Positions 1 to 8,651 are shown, numbered from the stretch's first letter. The stretch: 64,000 bases of DNA from Nisaea sp. (GCF_034670185.1 NZ_JAXMNY010000001.1:1612001-1676000), one strand, 5' to 3'. Numbers and translations: made by a program. Notes: a model not told the origin generated them from the letters alone.

Positions 1-362
1 TTCGTCTTCAGCGTCTCTGCGTTGAACGGCTTCACAATGTAATTGTTCACACCGGCCTGCTTTGCAGCCACAACGTTCTCAGTCTTGCTCTCGGCAGTAA
101 CCATGATGAACGGCGTGCTTTTCAGTTTGGAGTCTGCCCGTACTTCCTTGAGCAGCTGGAGCCCTGTCATCGGCTCCATATTCCAGTCGGAAATCACAAG
201 ACCGTATTCGTCGCCGCGACGCAGCATCTGCAAGGCAGCACTGCCATCGCTCGCTTCGTCTACATTGTTGAAACCAAGCTGCTTAAGAAGGTTCCGAATA
301 ATACGCAACATTGTCTTGTAATCATCGACAATGAGAACCCTCATGCCCTTGTCGACAGCCAT
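1..362 (-). CDS. CheY-like single-domain response regulator (3' end cut by window)
   Basis: Receiver protein that passes a phosphoryl signal, probably to the flagellar switch. The visible 120 codons run from an ATG at 362 to the window edge without a stop. They show the usual receiver marks: IVDDY after the first beta strand, the phospho-acceptor Asp in VISDWNMEP, the Thr in FIMVTAES and the Lys in VKPF. At about 120 residues it is nearly complete, so little more than the stop can be missing. The gene is the last of a minus-strand run fliL-fliM-DUF6468-motE-cheY, but a 190-base gap with a perfect CtrA-type box separates it from motE, so it may have its own promoter. It is a different paralog from the CheY of the che operon at 46 kb. 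Confidence 0.9.
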   Translation of the reverse strand, partial: MAVDKGMRVLIVDDYKTMLRIIRNLLKQLGFNNVDEASDGSAALQMLRRGDEYGLVISDWNMEPMTGLQLLKEVRADSKLKSTPFIMVTAESKTENVVAAKQAGVNNYIVKPFNAETLKT

Positions 363-443
363 CGGCACCTCTCCATTTTCATACAGGGCCGGATCCAGTC
401 CGGCTTTCAATTAACCAACGCCCAGACACTAACAGCGATCCTA

Positions 444-458
444 TTAAAAGGTCGTTAA
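444..458. promoter_or_regulatory. CtrA-type binding box, perfect TTAA-N7-TTAA
   Basis: TTAA at 444-447, seven bases, TTAA at 455-458: an exact match to the CtrA consensus of alphaproteobacteria. It lies 82 bases upstream of the cheY start at 362 in the 190-base gap after motE. CtrA itself is encoded at 43 kb in this window. Binding is inferred from sequence only. Confidence 0.6.
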
Positions 459-551
459 TGCCTGATATACCGATGGAATACTGCGAATAGCAGGTCCCCG
501 GCAAGCAAAGTCTAGCTATGCGTTCTCGAGCGCACAATGCGCGGGATAAAA

Positions 552-1415
552 TCAGTTGGTATTGGGGATGGTCCGCCGCTCGGCGATTCGCGAAGTCACT
601 TCCTTCGCTTTTTGCGGGCGCATATTAGCGAGTACGGATGCGGACTTTGATGCCTTCATCCGGTCGAAAACCCGCAGCAGAATGCTCATGTCCAGCTCAT
701 CGAAGATCCGCGCGGCATCCTTAGGCTTCATTTTCTCGTAAATCTGCACGAGGCTCTTGATCTCTTTTTCTTCCTGCTCATCGTAGGTCTTGATAAGCCC
801 TTCGATTTCCGTCCGGACCTTCTGAAGCTCGACAATCTTCTTGTCGATTCTGTCTTCAGCGGCCGTCAGCAGGCCCTCTTTCTGGATAACGGTCTGCTCC
901 CGGGCATCCAGCTCCTTGCGCCGCTTCGACAGATCCTGCAGCAGCTCAATTTCCGAGCGCGTGAAGAGCACGGGATCGAGTGGTTTGTCTCCATCGTTGC
1001 TATTCGCAGGCTCAGTTGCCTGCGCCAGCTGCTGTGGCTCAGCGGCACTCCCCGCTTGTCTTGACGTCGGAGCCGGGCTGTCCGCCTCGGCGAAGGCAGC
1101 AACGCTGACCGGCGATTTCCCGTTCTCCAAAACATCCCAGATGCCGACAACCTTGACCCCCATGAGGAACATGGAAACAACAACCACGACGGGGAGAACA
1201 CGGATAAAAGCGCCTGAGCGCTTGCTCTGCTTGCGCGGGATACCCGCCTGACGATGATCCCCTGCAGCTGGCGATTTCTTCCCCGCCGCACGCCGAACGG
1301 GTGCTTTGCCTTTAACGGCTTGTCCACCCTGAACACGCGCGGCATTCGGCGTCGCCGTCTGCCCGGCATCTTCCGGCTTTACCGTGGCTTTCCGTCCCTG
1401 CCTGTCATATGCCAT
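552..1415 (-). CDS. motE: MotE-type periplasmic flagellar motor chaperone
   Basis: 287 residues. A basic Ala/Lys-rich N-terminus is followed by one membrane anchor (about residues 70-95, with the segment VLPVVVVVSMFLMGV), a low-complexity linker, a long coiled coil (about 155-215, rich in Glu, Lys and Arg) and a C-terminal MgtE-N-like helical domain with KMKPKDAARIFDELD and VLANMRPQKA. This is the architecture of MotE (COG3334), which in rhizobia stabilises the periplasmic motility protein MotC. The start overlaps the stop of the upstream DUF6468-type gene by one base, so the two are translationally linked. No motC is visible in the window, so the partner must lie elsewhere or differ. Confidence 0.85.
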   Translation of the reverse strand: MAYDRQGRKATVKPEDAGQTATPNAARVQGGQAVKGKAPVRRAAGKKSPAAGDHRQAGIPRKQSKRSGAFIRVLPVVVVVSMFLMGVKVVGIWDVLENGKSPVSVAAFAEADSPAPTSRQAGSAAEPQQLAQATEPANSNDGDKPLDPVLFTRSEIELLQDLSKRRKELDAREQTVIQKEGLLTAAEDRIDKKIVELQKVRTEIEGLIKTYDEQEEKEIKSLVQIYEKMKPKDAARIFDELDMSILLRVFDRMKASKSASVLANMRPQKAKEVTSRIAERRTIPNTN

Positions 1416-1941
1416 CAGCGTGCGTTCCTCAGTGCTTTCAGCAACTCTTCCTCGGCTTCCGAACGTGGGGACCCGGCATCATCGGCTGGCGCCGCCCGCC
1501 CGGCCCTTGCCTGCTCCTGCGATCGTCCGGCTTCCTGCGCACGGCGGGCAGCCGGAGCAGGACGCTTCGATCCCGGCTTTCTGACCGGGTCGGGCTTTGC
1601 CGCAGCAACCTGACCCTGAGCTTCCTTCGAAACGATTTTGGTGCCTTCACTCGCAGTTGCAAGGCGCCCAGCCACGATATCGGCACGCTCGACCAGGAAA
1701 GCAAGCTCATCGCGCAGCGCTTCAGCCTTGGACGCGGCTTCCCTGAAGACCGCCTTGCCGTTCTCCCCTGCATTGCGCAGGCCCGCAGTTGCAGATTCCG
1801 CCCGCGCGCATGCGACGTTCAGTTTATCGACAAAAACTTCCATCTCATCGTGATTGCCGCGCAAACGGTGTAGACGATGGTCGCCAGCAAAAGTACGACC
1901 AGAAGGCCATCAAGGATCAGGGGCAGCATCGTTTCTGACAT
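1415..1941 (-). pseudogene. DUF6468-type membrane-anchored flagellar-cluster protein with an apparent frameshift
   Basis: Two reading frames together give one protein. An ATG at 1941 opens a frame coding a clean N-terminal membrane segment (MLPLILDGLL, VVLLLATIVY) that stops at 1819 after 40 residues. The body, RGNHDEMEVFVDKLN onward, continues in another frame to 1415 without its own Shine-Dalgarno site; its only start near the junction is a TTG. In relatives that I recall, the anchor and the RGN-like region are joined in one frame by an Asn-Arg-Arg-Leu type stretch, which is missing here. The junction near 1855-1870 therefore looks like a small deletion of 3n+1 bases. It could be a real lesion or a sequencing error. 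The gene lies between fliM and motE in the flagellar run; its function is unknown. Confidence 0.65.
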
Positions 1942-1950
1942 GCGGTCCGC

Positions 1951-2991
1951 CTACATCTTTCGCAGCTTCTGCTTGATCTTCACCGCGATGTTGCCGTTGC
2001 GCTGCCCCATCCCGCCGATAAAGAGCGGGACCTCGCCGCATCGCATGTCGATCGTCGATTTCGGGCTGGCGTTCAGCTGCAGCTTCGTGCCCGGCTTCCA
2101 GTTCAAGACATCGTTCAGCGACAGGACAACTTGGTCCAGCACCGCTTCAAGCTCAATATCCGTTGCCCAAAGCTCGTTCGCCAAGTGAGTTTCCCAGATG
2201 GAGTCACGGCCGAATTTCTCGCCCATGAACATCTGCAGCAGCAGCTCACGGACCGGCTCCAGTGTGGCGTAGGGAAGCATCAATTCAAGACGCCCGCCAC
2301 GATCTTCCATATCGATACGGAGCCGCGCCAGCACTGCCGCGTTCGCAGGCCGCGCAATGGTGGCAAATCGCGGGTTCGTTTCCAGACGATCGAAGCGGAA
2401 TGTCACCGGGCTCAACGGGTCGAACGCAGCGGACAGATCGCTCAACACGACCGTGACCATGCGTTCCACCAGATTACGTTCGATCGTGGTGTAGGGACGG
2501 CCTTCAATACGCATGGCCGCCGTGCCCCGGCGACCACCGAGAAGAACGTCGACGATGGAATAGATCAACGCCGAATCGACAACGAGCAGCCCGTAGTTAT
2601 CCCATTCCTCCGCCTTGAACACGCTCAACATCGCCGGTAGCGGGATAGAGTTCAGATAATCGCCGAAACGGATGGAGGTGATGTTGTCGAGTGAGACCTC
2701 GACGTTGTCGGACGTAAAGTTACGCAGGCTTGTCGACATCATCCGGACGAGGCGGTCAAACACGACCTCGAGCATCGGAAGGCGTTCGTATGAGACGAGA
2801 GCCGAATTGACGATGGCCTGGATACCCGAGGTATCGCCATCACCGCCGGCACCCTCGTCAAATCCAAGCAGAGAGTCGATTTCGTCCTGGTTTAGAACCC
2901 GGGCGCCAGTACCACTGCCGCCACCAACATCATCGTCCTCGTCGTCTTCACCCATCGCCTCCCATTCGGCGGCGAGATCATCATCGGCCAT
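1951..2991 (-). CDS. fliM: Flagellar motor switch protein FliM
   Basis: 346 residues, normal length. FliM forms the middle of the C-ring and binds phosphorylated CheY to set the direction of rotation. The N-terminal CheY-binding motif LNQDEIDSLLGF is at residues 33-44, after an acidic leader unusually rich in Asp and Glu. The central CheC-like domain (about 60-250) and the C-terminal SpoA/FliN-like domain (about 260-335, with LNWKPGTKLQL and VPLFIGGMG) follow. It is encoded 10 bases downstream of fliL and overlaps no neighbour; the DUF6468-type ORF begins 10 bases after its stop. Confidence 0.97.
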   Translation of the reverse strand: MADDDLAAEWEAMGEDDEDDDVGGGSGTGARVLNQDEIDSLLGFDEGAGGDGDTSGIQAIVNSALVSYERLPMLEVVFDRLVRMMSTSLRNFTSDNVEVSLDNITSIRFGDYLNSIPLPAMLSVFKAEEWDNYGLLVVDSALIYSIVDVLLGGRRGTAAMRIEGRPYTTIERNLVERMVTVVLSDLSAAFDPLSPVTFRFDRLETNPRFATIARPANAAVLARLRIDMEDRGGRLELMLPYATLEPVRELLLQMFMGEKFGRDSIWETHLANELWATDIELEAVLDQVVLSLNDVLNWKPGTKLQLNASPKSTIDMRCGEVPLFIGGMGQRNGNIAVKIKQKLRKM

Positions 2992-3000
2992 GCGAATTCC

Positions 3001-3540
3001 TCACTGAACCAGCATTTCCTTAAATAGTACATCTTTCACCCGCGCCGGGCGAACAGCCAGGTTCACACGGCGGAGCAGTTCCTCACGCAGACGATACATG
3101 CCAGCAGACCCTTGCAGGTCGTCCACGCGGAGTTCACGTAAATATACCTGAAAGTTGTCAACGATACGCGGCAAGTTCTGATTAACGACATCCACATCGG
3201 CTGGATCGCTGACTTCCAACGCGATTTTAATCTTCAGGAATGCCGTTTTGCGGCTGTTCGTATTCAAATTGACGATAAGGTCGGGAACTTCGAAGAAGAT
3301 TGCCTGGGCAGAGGTTTTTTCTTCCACCACCTCCTGAGGCTCCGCGCCTGCCGCGACTTCGGGAGGAGGCTCCTCGCCGCCCAGCATACCAAGCATGATC
3401 GCCGCGCCCGCGCCGGCCCCAACCAGAAGCAACAGGGGCAGCAACACGAACAGGATGATTTTTTTGGGGCTTAGCTTTCGGCTGGCTTCTTCCTCACCCG
3501 CTTCACCGCTGTCCTCAACGACTTCGCCTTCCTCGGCCAT
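3001..3540 (-). CDS. fliL: Flagellar basal body-associated protein FliL
   Basis: 179 residues. A short acidic cytoplasmic N-terminus leads to one membrane helix (about residues 28-52, IILFVLLPLLLLVG) and a periplasmic FliL domain containing VPDLIVNLNTN, FLKIKIALEV and VKDVLFKEMLVQ at the C-terminus. FliL surrounds or supports the stator at the motor. It is the first gene of the minus-strand run toward fliM and motE. The start at 3540 fits the usual FliL beginning. Confidence 0.95.
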   Translation of the reverse strand: MAEEGEVVEDSGEAGEEEASRKLSPKKIILFVLLPLLLLVGAGAGAAIMLGMLGGEEPPPEVAAGAEPQEVVEEKTSAQAIFFEVPDLIVNLNTNSRKTAFLKIKIALEVSDPADVDVVNQNLPRIVDNFQVYLRELRVDDLQGSAGMYRLREELLRRVNLAVRPARVKDVLFKEMLVQ

Positions 3541-3989
3541 GCGTTCCGTCCTGTTCCAAGCCCATTAAAACAGCCAGCACCTGGCTGAATATAGCAAAGC
3601 GTAACCAGCCCGACCCGATCGGGGCGCGATCCAAACAGTGCATGCAGCCCCAAGCATCGGGAAACCCAGACGCACCTAAAGAGTAAAGCATATAACGCAC
3701 CAATTCTCCATATTTATCATAAACTTCGCGAAATGAGCGCACCCAGTCTCTAAAGACGCGCGTATCGGAGACTTGAGGTCCATTCAAGCAAGGCCCGGAT
3801 CAGCTCCGGAACACCGCCCGGCAAAAGCTTCCATCTCGGCGCGACTTGCCGAGCGACGCGATCCAGAGCCGTCGGCCTCATATTTAACCTGTTGATTTTC
3901 CCTGACTTAATAACTGGCACGAAACCTGCTTATTCCTCGGCAACGGCCGTAGAACGCGGCGATTTGGACACTGGTTGGGAATTATCGTC
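3541..3989. other. Intergenic region between divergent fliL and flgF
   Basis: About 450 bases without a convincing gene. It carries a strong sigma-54 promoter toward flgF (3915-3930). On the fliL side there is only a weaker -24/-12-like sequence (3653-3668, minus strand). A 90-codon open frame on the minus strand overlaps the fliL start and has no recognisable features. Confidence 0.6.
3915..3930 (+). promoter_or_regulatory. Sigma-54 (-24/-12) promoter of the flgF operon
   Basis: TGGCACGAAACCTGCT: GG, ten bases, GC, with the extended -24 element TGGCACG exactly matched and CTGC at -12. The predicted transcript would start near 3941, about 50 bases before the flgF ATG at 3990. Confidence 0.85.
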
Positions 3990-4715
3990 ATGGAAAATGC
4001 GATCTATATCGGGCTCTCCCGGCAATCCGCCCTCCGGCGCGAACTGTCTTTGGTCGCCAATAACATCGCGAACTCAAGCACAACCGCCTTCAAGCGGGAA
4101 ATCGCTCTCTACTCGCCTTATGAAACTGACACCAAGATGGACGAGAAGCTGGACTTCGTGATCGACCACGGAACCATCGTCATCCATCAGCCCGGCACAC
4201 TTCAGCCGACGCAGAACACGTTCGATGTCGCCATAGAAGGCCCAGGGTTCTTCACGGTCGATAACGGCCGGGAGCAAATGTACACCCGGAACGGTAACTT
4301 CAAGCTCAGCCCGGACAACCAGCTGATAACCGGCAACGGTGAGCTGGTCATGGATACGGACGACAACCCGATTTTCATCCCGCAGGACGGTCGCAAGATT
4401 GAGATTTCGCCGGATGGCACCATCAGCGCCGGGCCGGAAGTGCTCGGAATTCTGAAAGTCGTCGAATTCGACGACCTGCCGCGCATGCAGAAGCGCGGCG
4501 GCAGCACCTTCGAGACGACCGAACAACCCCGCCCCCCCGAGCGCTCCAAGATGCTCCAGGGTCACCTCGAGACTTCTAATGTCTCCGCCATCTCGGAACT
4601 GACCAGACTGATCGACATTCAGCGCAGCTATGAAAGCGTGAAGAACATGCTGGATCAGGAAGCCGAAAGACTTCGCACCTCGGTCCGTAAACTCGGCACC
4701 GCCACAGCCGCTTAA
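3990..4715 (+). CDS. flgF: Flagellar proximal rod protein FlgF
   Basis: 241 residues from ATG 3990. The conserved family start MENAIYIGLSRQ argues against the upstream in-frame GTG at 3975, which would add only five residues. The N-terminal rod motif LVANNIANSSTTAFKRE and a C-terminal ISELTRLIDIQRSYESV are typical of the flagellar rod/hook family, and the central region has GPGFFTVDN and YTRNGNF. It forms part of the rod that crosses the periplasm. First gene of flgF-flgG-flgA-flgH, transcribed from the sigma-54 promoter just upstream. Confidence 0.97.
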   Translation: MENAIYIGLSRQSALRRELSLVANNIANSSTTAFKREIALYSPYETDTKMDEKLDFVIDHGTIVIHQPGTLQPTQNTFDVAIEGPGFFTVDNGREQMYTRNGNFKLSPDNQLITGNGELVMDTDDNPIFIPQDGRKIEISPDGTISAGPEVLGILKVVEFDDLPRMQKRGGSTFETTEQPRPPERSKMLQGHLETSNVSAISELTRLIDIQRSYESVKNMLDQEAERLRTSVRKLGTATAA

Positions 4716-4739
4716 TTTGCCGGAAGAAGGAAGAAAACC

Positions 4740-5525
4740 ATGCAGTCACTAAACATCGCCTCCACCGGCATGCTGGCTCAGCAGACCAACGTCGAGGTTA
4801 TTTCGAACAACATCGCCAACATGAACACCACCGCCTTCAAGAGGCACCGGGCCCAGTTCCAGGATCTGCTGTATCAAGATCTGCGGCGGGTAGGCTCCAA
4901 CTCCTCTGATGCGGGCACGATTGTTCCCTCAGGCATCCAGCTCGGTGTCGGTGTCCGCACGGCAGCGACCTATCGTGTGAACGAGCAGGGATCGCTGATC
5001 CTCACCGACAACCAGTTCGATCTGGCGATCCGCGGCAACGGCTACTTTCAGGTCCAGCTTCCGGACGGCGAAACGGCTTATACCCGTGACGGCTCCTTCC
5101 AGGTGAGCCAGACGGGCGAGCTGGTGACCGCAGATGGCTACACCGTCCAGCCGGGTATCACTGTTCCCGCCGGCGCAGTCGGCGTGACCATCAACCAGTC
5201 CGGCCAGGTTCTGGTGAAGCTGGACGGCCAGACGGCAGAATCAAATGTCGGCCAAATCCAGCTGGCGACCTTCCAGAACGATGCCGGTCTCGAACATGCC
5301 GGTAACAACCTGCTTCTCGAAACCGAAGCTTCCGGCGCGCCGAGCACGGCCAACCCGGAAACGGACGGCTTCGGCGGCCTTTTCCAGGGCTACATCGAAT
5401 CCTCGAACGTGGATCCGGTGCAGGAAATCACCGACCTGATCACGGCCCAGCGCGCCTACGAGTTGAATTCGAAGGTCATCGAGACCTCGGATCAGATGAT
5501 GGCCACGGTCAATCAGGTTCGCTAA
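4740..5525 (+). CDS. flgG: Flagellar distal rod protein FlgG
   Basis: 261 residues, the usual FlgG length. MQSLNIASTGMLAQQTNVEVISNNIAN is seen as two short blocks at the start (MQSLNIASTGM and VISNNIANMNTTAFKR). The middle has IRGNGYFQVQLPDG and YTRDGSF. The C-terminus ends with VDPVQEITDLITAQRAYELN. FlgG builds the distal rod inside the L and P rings. It follows flgF by 24 bases with a good purine-rich ribosome site (GGAAGAAGGAAG). Confidence 0.98.
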   Translation: MQSLNIASTGMLAQQTNVEVISNNIANMNTTAFKRHRAQFQDLLYQDLRRVGSNSSDAGTIVPSGIQLGVGVRTAATYRVNEQGSLILTDNQFDLAIRGNGYFQVQLPDGETAYTRDGSFQVSQTGELVTADGYTVQPGITVPAGAVGVTINQSGQVLVKLDGQTAESNVGQIQLATFQNDAGLEHAGNNLLLETEASGAPSTANPETDGFGGLFQGYIESSNVDPVQEITDLITAQRAYELNSKVIETSDQMMATVNQVR

Positions 5526-5559
5526 CGCGGCCTGACCCCGGAAACCAGGGAGTAACGAC

Positions 5560-6546
5560 ATGACACGCAAAATGCTGAAGCCACTGAAGCTCATCACGGC
5601 CGCCGCGCTCTTCGGGATTGCCCTCGGCATCCCGCAGACGGCGACAGCGAGCGAGACCAAGGGCGTGCCGCTCTTTGCAAATGAGACCGTCATGCTCGAC
5701 CGGGACACGCTGATGCTGAGCGATCTTTTCTTAGGCCTGCCGGCCGGAAAGGACGCCCGCGTCGGCGATGCCCCGCCCCCTGGTGAAAACATGGTGGTCC
5801 GCCTGCGCACGCTGCAAAAACTGGCTTCCATCCACGACCTGGACTGGACACCTCCGCACAATCGGATCCGTGTCGCCGTCCAGCGCGAAGGTCGCGCAGT
5901 ACCGCTGCAGTTGATCCGGGAGGCCATCGCAGAACGGCTGCAACGGGACTATGTTGCCGACAACATCGATGTCGAGCTGACCAACCGTCGGCTGACAATG
6001 ATGATCCCGGCAGATATGCCGCCGGAAATCTCGGTCGACACCATCGACTACAACAGCCAGAACCGGCGCTTCGCAGCTTCGGTCTCCGTGCCGATCGGTA
6101 ACGGCAAGAGTGTCCGCGCCCAGGCACAGGGTGAAGTATATCCGGTTATCGAGGTTCCGGTGCTGAGCCGGCATGCCGCGCCCGGCGAGACGATCCATGC
6201 CAGCGACATCGTCTGGACGGAAATGCGTGCCCGCCGCAGCAGCTACAACACGGTAACTTCTGCCGACCAGCTTGTCGGCATGAGCGCCCGCCGGCCGATT
6301 ACCGCCGGCCGCGTGATCCGGCGAACCGATGTGAAGCCGATTGAGCTGATCCACAAGGGCGATCTGGTGACCCTTATCTTCAAAACATCCTTCATGACAC
6401 TGACACTTCGCGGTCAGGCTCTCGAGAGCGGCGCACGCAAGGACACGATCCGCGTGAAGAACCTTTCCAGCGGCAAGACAGTTGTCGGTTCGGTCACCCA
6501 ATCCGGCATCGTCTCCGTCGCCGGCCCGCGTCTTGCGATGAACTAG
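5560..6546 (+). CDS. flgA: P-ring assembly chaperone FlgA
   Basis: 328 residues with a signal peptide (hydrophobic core about residues 10-24, likely cut near ATA-S at 30), so it acts in the periplasm. The C-terminal half holds the SAF domain used by FlgA family members (VPVLSRHAAPGETIHASDI, then VGMSARRPITAGRVIRR and the final IRVKNLSSGKTVVGSV). FlgA assists assembly of FlgI into the P ring. The long N-terminal region before the SAF domain is typical of alphaproteobacterial FlgA. It lies between flgG and flgH, 34 and 25 bases apart. Confidence 0.95.
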   Translation: MTRKMLKPLKLITAAALFGIALGIPQTATASETKGVPLFANETVMLDRDTLMLSDLFLGLPAGKDARVGDAPPPGENMVVRLRTLQKLASIHDLDWTPPHNRIRVAVQREGRAVPLQLIREAIAERLQRDYVADNIDVELTNRRLTMMIPADMPPEISVDTIDYNSQNRRFAASVSVPIGNGKSVRAQAQGEVYPVIEVPVLSRHAAPGETIHASDIVWTEMRARRSSYNTVTSADQLVGMSARRPITAGRVIRRTDVKPIELIHKGDLVTLIFKTSFMTLTLRGQALESGARKDTIRVKNLSSGKTVVGSVTQSGIVSVAGPRLAMN

Positions 6547-6571
6547 GCACTCCTTTCAAGGAACCGGAACA

Positions 6572-7336
6572 ATGAAAAACAAGTCCCTCCCCGCTCTGCT
6601 CTCCCGCATCACCGCGGTTGCCCTGATCGGAATGTCCGTCAGCGCCTGCAATCTCTTCCAGCGCCTTGCCGACATCGGCAAAACGCCGGAGCTCTCGGAG
6701 ATCCAGAACCCGACCCAGGCGGAAAACTACAGGCCGGTCTCGATGCCGATGCCGGCACCGGTCACCGCGACCCGGCAGGCCAATTCTCTATGGGTGGAAG
6801 GCTCCCGCGCCTTCTTCGAGGATCAGCGCGCCAGCCAGGTCGGCGACATCATCACCGTTGTCGTTGAAATCGCAGACGACGCCGCAATCGACAACCGCAC
6901 CCGGCACGACCGCACCCATACCGACGGCCTCAATGTAAACGGCCTGTTCGGAGCGCAATCCCTGCTGAGCGATGTCTTCGCCGAGGGAACGACGGGCGCC
7001 GGCCTTGTGGATCTGAATTCATCCCTAGCCAATGACGGCCGCGGCCGGATCGACCGGAACGAGACCATCAACCTGCGTGTCGCCGCCGTGGTGACGCAGC
7101 AGCTGCCGAACGGCAATATGGTTCTCTTCGGGCGCCAGGAAGTTCGGGTGAATATGGAAGTTCGCGAGATCGTCGTCGGCGGCGTGATCCGCGCGGCGGA
7201 CATCACTTCCGAGAATACCGTCAGCTATGACGAGATGGCAGAAGCCCGCATTGCCTATGGAGGCCGCGGCCAGATCTCCGACCTGCAGCAGCAGCGCTAC
7301 GGTGCTCAGGCTCTCGAAATCCTGATGCCCTTCTGA
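6572..7336 (+). CDS. flgH: Flagellar L-ring lipoprotein FlgH
   Basis: 254 residues. The N-terminus is a lipoprotein signal with the lipobox VSAC and the lipidated Cys at residue 26. The mature part has SLWVEGSRAFFEDQRASQVGDIITV, seen as SLWVEGSRAFF and VGDIITVVVEI, and ends with the family-typical VSYDEMAEARIAYGGRG region. FlgH forms the outer-membrane L ring around the rod. It is the last gene of the operon and is followed by two hairpin terminators. Confidence 0.97.
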   Translation: MKNKSLPALLSRITAVALIGMSVSACNLFQRLADIGKTPELSEIQNPTQAENYRPVSMPMPAPVTATRQANSLWVEGSRAFFEDQRASQVGDIITVVVEIADDAAIDNRTRHDRTHTDGLNVNGLFGAQSLLSDVFAEGTTGAGLVDLNSSLANDGRGRIDRNETINLRVAAVVTQQLPNGNMVLFGRQEVRVNMEVREIVVGGVIRAADITSENTVSYDEMAEARIAYGGRGQISDLQQQRYGAQALEILMPF

Positions 7337-7357
7337 TCCCCTCATGATCCAACAACT

Positions 7358-7390
7358 CCGGGCGGTAAGATTTACCGCCCGGCTTTGTTC
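7358..7390 (+). terminator. Rho-independent-type terminator after flgH
   Basis: Perfect 11-base stem (7358-7368 with 7372-7382), three-base loop, then CTTTGTTC. It closes the flgF-flgH operon. Confidence 0.8.
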
Positions 7391-7433
7391 TGGCCGCATG
7401 CGGCCCTCATCGCGATGATTTCATCCAGACTCA

Positions 7434-7466
7434 AAAAGGCCGCTCCCTGAGGAACGGCCTTTTCTT
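7434..7466. terminator. Bidirectional terminator between flgH and dksA
   Basis: Stem AAAAGGCCG/CGGCCTTTT plus TCC/GGA across a single mismatch, loop CTGA, with T-rich flanks on both strands. It can serve flgH (plus) and the convergent dksA (minus). A perfect 14-base palindrome, GGCCGCATGCGGCC, lies between the two terminators at 7392-7405. Confidence 0.75.
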
Positions 7467-7488
7467 TATTCATTTAGATATATCAGGG

Positions 7489-7905
7489 TCAGTCGTCGCG
7501 GTGTGTCCGCTCAAGGCGCTCATGCCTCTCCTGAGCTTCGAGGCTCAAGGTCGCGATCGGCCGAGCTTGAAGACGCCGCAAGCCGATCGGCTCATCCGTC
7601 TCCTCACAATACCCGTAACTGCCGTCCTCGATCCGATGCAGCGCCGCATCGATTTTGCTGATCAGCTTGCGCTCGCGATCACGGGTCCGCAGTTCGATCT
7701 GCTGGTCAGTTTCCAGAGAGGCACGATCAGCCATATCCGGTTTCTGCAGATTTTCCTGGGTCAAGTGGCTCAGCGTCTCGTTCGCTTCATGCAGAAGCTC
7801 AGCACGCCACTTAAGCAGCTTCTGGCGGAAATATTCCTGCTGCTTTGAATTCATAAAATCTTCGTCTTCCGACGGCGAATAGTCGGGCGGCAAAGTGACG
7901 CTCAT
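7489..7905 (-). CDS. dksA: DksA/TraR-family RNA polymerase-binding transcription factor
   Basis: 138 residues from an ATG at 7905 that is preceded by GGAGG; the frame stays open upstream but has no comparable start. A coiled coil (about 30-95, with ENLQKPDMADRASLETDQ) carries the Asp residues near the tip that reach into the polymerase channel. The C-terminal globular part YGYCEETDEPIG and RPIATLSLEAQERHE is the alphaproteobacterial form: only one Cys remains of the four zinc ligands of E. coli DksA. It modulates transcription with ppGpp. It is convergent with flgH and separated from it by terminators. Confidence 0.93.
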   Translation of the reverse strand: MSVTLPPDYSPSEDEDFMNSKQQEYFRQKLLKWRAELLHEANETLSHLTQENLQKPDMADRASLETDQQIELRTRDRERKLISKIDAALHRIEDGSYGYCEETDEPIGLRRLQARPIATLSLEAQERHERLERTHRDD

Positions 7906-8081
7906 CCCGGTCCTCCAAGACAAAGGCCAATGAAAGGCAAGATTCCTGCCCTTTTCGAGCGGCCGGAGTATATGTCCGGGGCCCACTCGGTTTCAACCCT
8001 CTGATTGCAGATGGAACGCATCACTTTTCATGCGCACAAATAATTGAAATTAAATAACAATTTTAAAACCAAACCTGAAAC

Positions 8082-8504
8082 TCACAAAAAAGTGCCCAGT
8101 TTTGCGAGTTCGACCCGTGCCCGAAGCTCGATTTCATCCAGAATTTCACCCAGCCGGGGATCGGTAAATTTCCGCTCACGCGTTGTCGTGATACTGGTCG
8201 CAAGAGCCCGCAATTCGGATTCGGGGATGGCTCCCATAAGAAGGCCGTCGCGAATCCGTTCCAGCCGGACCAACAGATCTTCTCCGCGCTCAGCCCCCTG
8301 CTTTCCCCGACCGCGTCCATCCGGGTTTGTTTCCTGAACGGCCAGCAGCCCATCGACCGACATGGCGGGGCCGGAACCCTGCGCGGACGTACTTTCCTGA
8401 GCTCCGTCGAGAAGACCGGAAAATTGTGTCCCTCCTGCGCTGCCCGACTTTGAGGTTTTTCGGGTGGCGGGGGTACTGACACGGCGTGATGGATCTATTT
8501 TCAT
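8082..8504 (-). CDS. fliX: Flagellar assembly regulator FliX
   Basis: 140 residues from an ATG at 8504 (MKIDPSRRVST); the longer frame to 8546 adds 14 non-conserved residues. A disordered Ser/Thr/Gly-rich N-terminus is followed by a helical C-terminal domain with LLVRLERIRDGLLMGAIPES and ILDEIELRARVELAKL, which is the FliX signature. In Caulobacter FliX binds the sigma-54 activator FlbD and links its activity to assembly of early flagellar structures. FlbD is encoded at 33 kb. The gene is divergent from flgI, which has a sigma-54 promoter. Confidence 0.88.
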   Translation of the reverse strand: MKIDPSRRVSTPATRKTSKSGSAGGTQFSGLLDGAQESTSAQGSGPAMSVDGLLAVQETNPDGRGRGKQGAERGEDLLVRLERIRDGLLMGAIPESELRALATSITTTRERKFTDPRLGEILDEIELRARVELAKLGTFL

Positions 8505-8651
8505 AGTGCAAATCCTACCTATTCCGGAGTCATACACTATCGGCAAGACACCTTCATAGCGAATAAAGCCTTACGATTTTCAGCCTATTCAACGTCTGGA
8601 AAGCTCAGGAATGGAGGTGACTGAAGCCCCTGATCATACTGACGGAATAAC

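Noticed and set aside
3653..3668. Possible sigma-54 promoter for fliL (GG-N10-GC on the minus strand)
   Set aside because: Spacing is right but the -24 region TGGGTTT and the -12 ATGC match poorly; kept only as a weak candidate.
3515..3787. 90-codon frame upstream of fliL on the minus strand
   Set aside because: It overlaps the fliL start in another frame, has no ribosome site and no family features.
7392..7405. 14-base palindrome as an operator
   Set aside because: It lies between two terminators downstream of convergent genes, where an operator is unlikely.
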